Source of the DNA: CAVTJL01 sp963828215
GTDB taxonomy: Bacteria > Pseudomonadota > Alphaproteobacteria > Geminicoccales > Geminicoccaceae
Assembly: GCA_963828215.1 (NCBI GenBank)
Contig: CAWHFO010000042.1
Span: forward strand, 266,613 to 330,612
Direction: 5' to 3'
DNA: 64,000 bases
Below, one piece after another: positions 61,193 to 64,000 of the stretch (positions within the stretch are counted from its first letter, which is position 1; each line of letters opens with the position of its first letter). Under the pieces are notes generated by a model, which searched no databases, had not been told where the DNA came from, and saw nothing but the letters and a program-made list of their open reading frames with translations. Position numbers and translations under genes: made by a program.

Positions 61193-64000
61193 ATGAGGGC
61201 GAGCAGCTACATGATCGACGTCGCTCGCTGGCTCGCCGGTCTGGGGCTCGGGCGCCACGTAACGGCCTTCCGTGAGAACGGGATCGGCGCCGATGTGCTG
61301 CGCGATCTCACCGACGCCGATCTGAAGGAGCTCGGCCTCAATCTCGGCGACCGCAAGCGGCTGCTCAAGGCGGTCGCTGCGCTCGAGCCGCGTCGCGAAC
61401 CCGTTTCGGCACCACGAGAAGCAGAGCGCCGTCAGCTGACAGTGATGTTCGTCGACCTCGTCGGCTCGACCGCGCTCTCCGCCTGCCTCGACCCCGAGGA
61501 TCTGCGCGAGCTGATCGGGGGCTACCACCGCCGCGTCGCCACGGGGATCGAGCGCCTAGGTGGCTTCGTCGCTAAGTACATGGGTGACGGGGTCCTGGCC
61601 TACTTCGGCTATCCGCGGGTGCAGGAGGACGATGCCGAGCGGGCGATCCGGGCCGGGCTCGAGCTCGTGGCGGCGGTGCGCGATCTCGAGGCCCCGGCCG
61701 GTACCGTGCTGCGGGCCCGGGTCGGCATCGCGACCGGCCTGGTCGTGGTCGGCGACCTGCTCGGCAGCGGTGCCGCGCAGGAGCAGGCGGTCGTCGGCGA
61801 GACCCCCAATCTGGCCGCAAGGCTGCAAGGGCTGGCCGAGCCGGACAGCGTCGTCATTGCCGCCGGCACGCGCCGGCTCGTCGGCGACCTGTTCGAGTGC
61901 GTCGATCTCGGCGGCATCACGGCCAAGGGCTTTGCCGAGCCGGTCCGGGCATACCGCGTTCTCGGGATCGGCGCGGCGGCGAGCCGGTTCGAGGCGTTCC
62001 ACGCCGCGGCCCTGGCGCCACTGGTCGGGCGCGAGGCGGAGATTGGTCTGCTGCGGCGACGCTGGGGGCAGGCCAAAGGTGGCAGAGGCGGGACCGTCCT
62101 GCTCTCGGGCGAGGCGGGGGTCGGCAAGTCGCGCCTGCTCGCGGTGGTGCAGGAGGTCCTTGGCGACGAGCCCCATGCCATCCTGCGCTACTTCTGCTCG
62201 CCGCATCACCAGGACAGCACCTTGCACCCGGTCACGACCCAGCTCGCTCGCGCGGCCGGGTTCGCGCGCGGCGATCCGCCGGGAGCACGGCTGGCCAAGC
62301 TGGAGGCGCTGCTGGCGCCGACGCCGTCGCCTGCGGAGGATGTGGCGCTCCTGGCTGACTTGCTGTCGCTCCCTCTCGACGACCGCTATCCGCCGTCGCC
62401 GCTCACCCCCCAGGGGAAGCGCGAGCGGACCTTCGAGGTGCTGCTGCGTCAGCTCGAGCAGCTCTCGGCCGTCGGGCCGGTGCTGATGGTCTTCGAGGAC
62501 GTGCACTGGATCGACCCCAGCTCGCGCGAGCTGCTCGACCTCGTGGTGGAGCGCGTGGCCCGCCTGCCGGTCCTGCTGCTCATCACCTTCCGCCCCGAGC
62601 TTGAGCGGTCCTGGACCGGCCGGCCCGACATGACGGCCCTGTCGCTCAACCGCCTCGGTCCGACGGAGGCCGCGGCGATCGTGCGGCGGGTCACGGGTGG
62701 CGCGGCCTTGCCCGACGCGCTGGTGGCCGAGATCGTCGAGCGCACGGACGGCGTGCCGCTCTTCCTCGAGGAGCTGACCAAGGCCGTGCTCGAGGCCGGC
62801 ACGGGCAGGGCGGGCGGGATCCTCGCCGCGAGCCCACCCGCGGCGCTGACGGTGCCGGCCACGCTCCACGCCTCGCTCATGACGCGGCTCGACCGCCTGG
62901 ATCCGGCGGCTAGGCGGACGGCGCAGGTCGGGGCCGTGATCGGCCGGGACTTCTCCCACGAGCTGCTGGCCGCCGTGGCGGGCCTTCGCGAGGACGAGCT
63001 GGCGACGGCGCTCGACCAGCTCGCCGGCGCCGGGCTGGTCTTTCGGCACGGCGAGGGGCCGGAGGCAGGGTACCTGTTCAAGCACGCCCTGGTGTGCGAC
63101 GCCGCCTACGGCACCCTCCTGCGCGAGCGGCGCCGGCGGCTCCATGCTGCTGTCGCGCGCGCCCTGGAGGAGCGGTTCCCCGAGCTGGCCGGGACGACAC
63201 CCGAGCTGCTCGCGCACCACCTCACCGAGGCCGGCCTAGCCGAGCAGGCGGTACGGTACTGGCTCGAGGCGGGCCGTCGGTCGGCGGCGCGCTCGGCCGA
63301 CCGGGAAGCGGTCAGCCATCTCAGCCGGGGCCTGGAGGTGCTCACGGGCCTGCCGGCCTCCGCCGGGCGTGACCGCATGGAGCTCGACTTCCAGCTCACG
63401 ATCGGGACGCCGCTCATCGCGCTCTCCGGCTGGAGCGGCCCGCAGGTCGCCGCGGCCTACGAGCGGGCCAGCGTGCTCTGCGAGAGCCTGGGTCGAACCG
63501 ACCACCTGGTGCCGGCCCTCTTCGGCCTGGCCAGCAACCGCGTCGTGCGCGGCGAGACGCGGACGGCGCAGCGCCTGGCCGAGCGCTGCCGCTCCCTGGC
63601 CGAGCTCAGGCGCGACCCCGTAGACCGACTGCTGGCGCACCGGGCGATGGGGGCGGCGCTGATGCAGCTCGGCGCTCTCCGGGGAGCCCGCGCCGAGCTC
63701 GAGGCGATCCCTGCGTTGTACGATCCGGACCGCGACCGGGACCTGGCGGCCCGCTGCGTCACCGATCCCCGCGTCTCGGGGCTGTCCTTCCTGGCCCTCG
63801 TGCTGTGGATCATGGGCTACCCGGACCAGGCGCGGCGCACCGCGGGTGAGGCGCTAGGGCACGCGGCCGCGCTGCAACACGCCAACACGACCGGCCATGT
63901 CCTGTGCCACGGCGGCGGGGGCGAGCTCGCCCACTGCTTCGCGACGTGCCGGCGGCCCACGGCCACGCCGAAGCGATGATCACGCTCGCGGCCGAGCACG
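61193..64000 (+). CDS. SAM / class III cyclase / AAA signalling protein, partial
   Basis: Runs past the window end. A SAM-like domain comes first (VARWLAGLGLGRHVTAFREN to LGDRKRLLKAVAALE). The adenylate/guanylate cyclase domain follows: LTVMFVDLVGSTALSACLDP and KYMGDGVLAYFGYPRVQEDD give the two metal aspartates. Then an ATPase domain with Walker A LSGEAGVGKSRLLAVVQE and Walker B VLMVFEDVHWIDPSSRELLD, and a helical, TPR-like part. Near 63940 one missing base shifts the frame; the likely continuation is RDVPAAHGHAEAMITLAAEH. Start at 61193 or, more SAM-like, ATG at 61211. Proteins of this plan are common in soil alphaproteobacteria; their stimuli are mostly unknown. Confidence 0.88.

Overview
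The window is GC-rich bacterial DNA (roughly two thirds G+C by eye). Gene content suggests a soil or plant-associated alphaproteobacterium of the Rhodospirillales or Geminicoccales type: TRAP and sugar ABC importers, several enolase-superfamily sugar-acid dehydratases, quinate/shikimate catabolism and a large, diverse insertion-sequence load. The species is an inference. Many genes carry single-base insertions or deletions that break an otherwise well conserved frame, which points partly to sequencing error and partly to true decay. I describe such genes as frameshifted and give approximate break positions.

Layout. 0-4.7 kb: short-chain dehydrogenase, YcaQ-type winged-helix protein and a secreted beta-lactamase-fold hydrolase. 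4.65-11.4 kb: a pile of nested and abutting insertion sequences (IS630 split by an IS110-family element, a second IS630, a second IS110, an IS1182). The nested IS110 element has a 3' non-coding region whose sequence matches both sides of its own insertion site, as expected for a bridge RNA. 11.8-15.3 kb: two secreted proteins and a mandelate-racemase-family enzyme. 15.5-18.9 kb: one small gene cut into three by an IS630 and an IS1380; removing both restores it. 19.2-27.8 kb: VapBC, RraA-family protein, two more enolase-superfamily dehydratases and a heavily frameshifted sugar ABC importer, all on the minus strand, likely for uptake and dehydration of a sugar acid.

28.1-42 kb is the most unusual part: a fluoride-response island. 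Three fluoride (crcB-motif) riboswitches sit in front of (i) a DUF190 gene, (ii) a long operon encoding a membrane complex related to formate hydrogenlyase and complex I, ending in the fluoride channel gene crcB and a second DUF190 gene, and (iii) a 39-residue membrane peptide followed by two tandem MutS-like ATPases. A CNNM/CBS-domain protein lies between (ii) and (iii). The hydrogenase-large-subunit homologue has lost both nickel-binding CxxC motifs, so the complex is probably a non-hydrogenase, ion-translocating relative whose role in fluoride stress is not known to me.

42.2-49.4 kb: quinate/shikimate catabolic cluster (type II dehydroquinase, TRAP transporter, shikimate/quinate dehydrogenase, TetR regulator, fused 3-dehydroshikimate dehydratase), with matching palindromes in both intergenic control regions. 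50.0-56.4 kb: DeoR-type regulator divergent from an ABC sugar importer operon that ends with an ADP-dependent-type sugar kinase and a LacD-type aldolase. 56.4-60.4 kb: a 5'-truncated DUF1998 defence-type helicase with a nuclease-like tail. 61.2 kb to the end: a SAM-cyclase-AAA-type signalling protein running out of the window.
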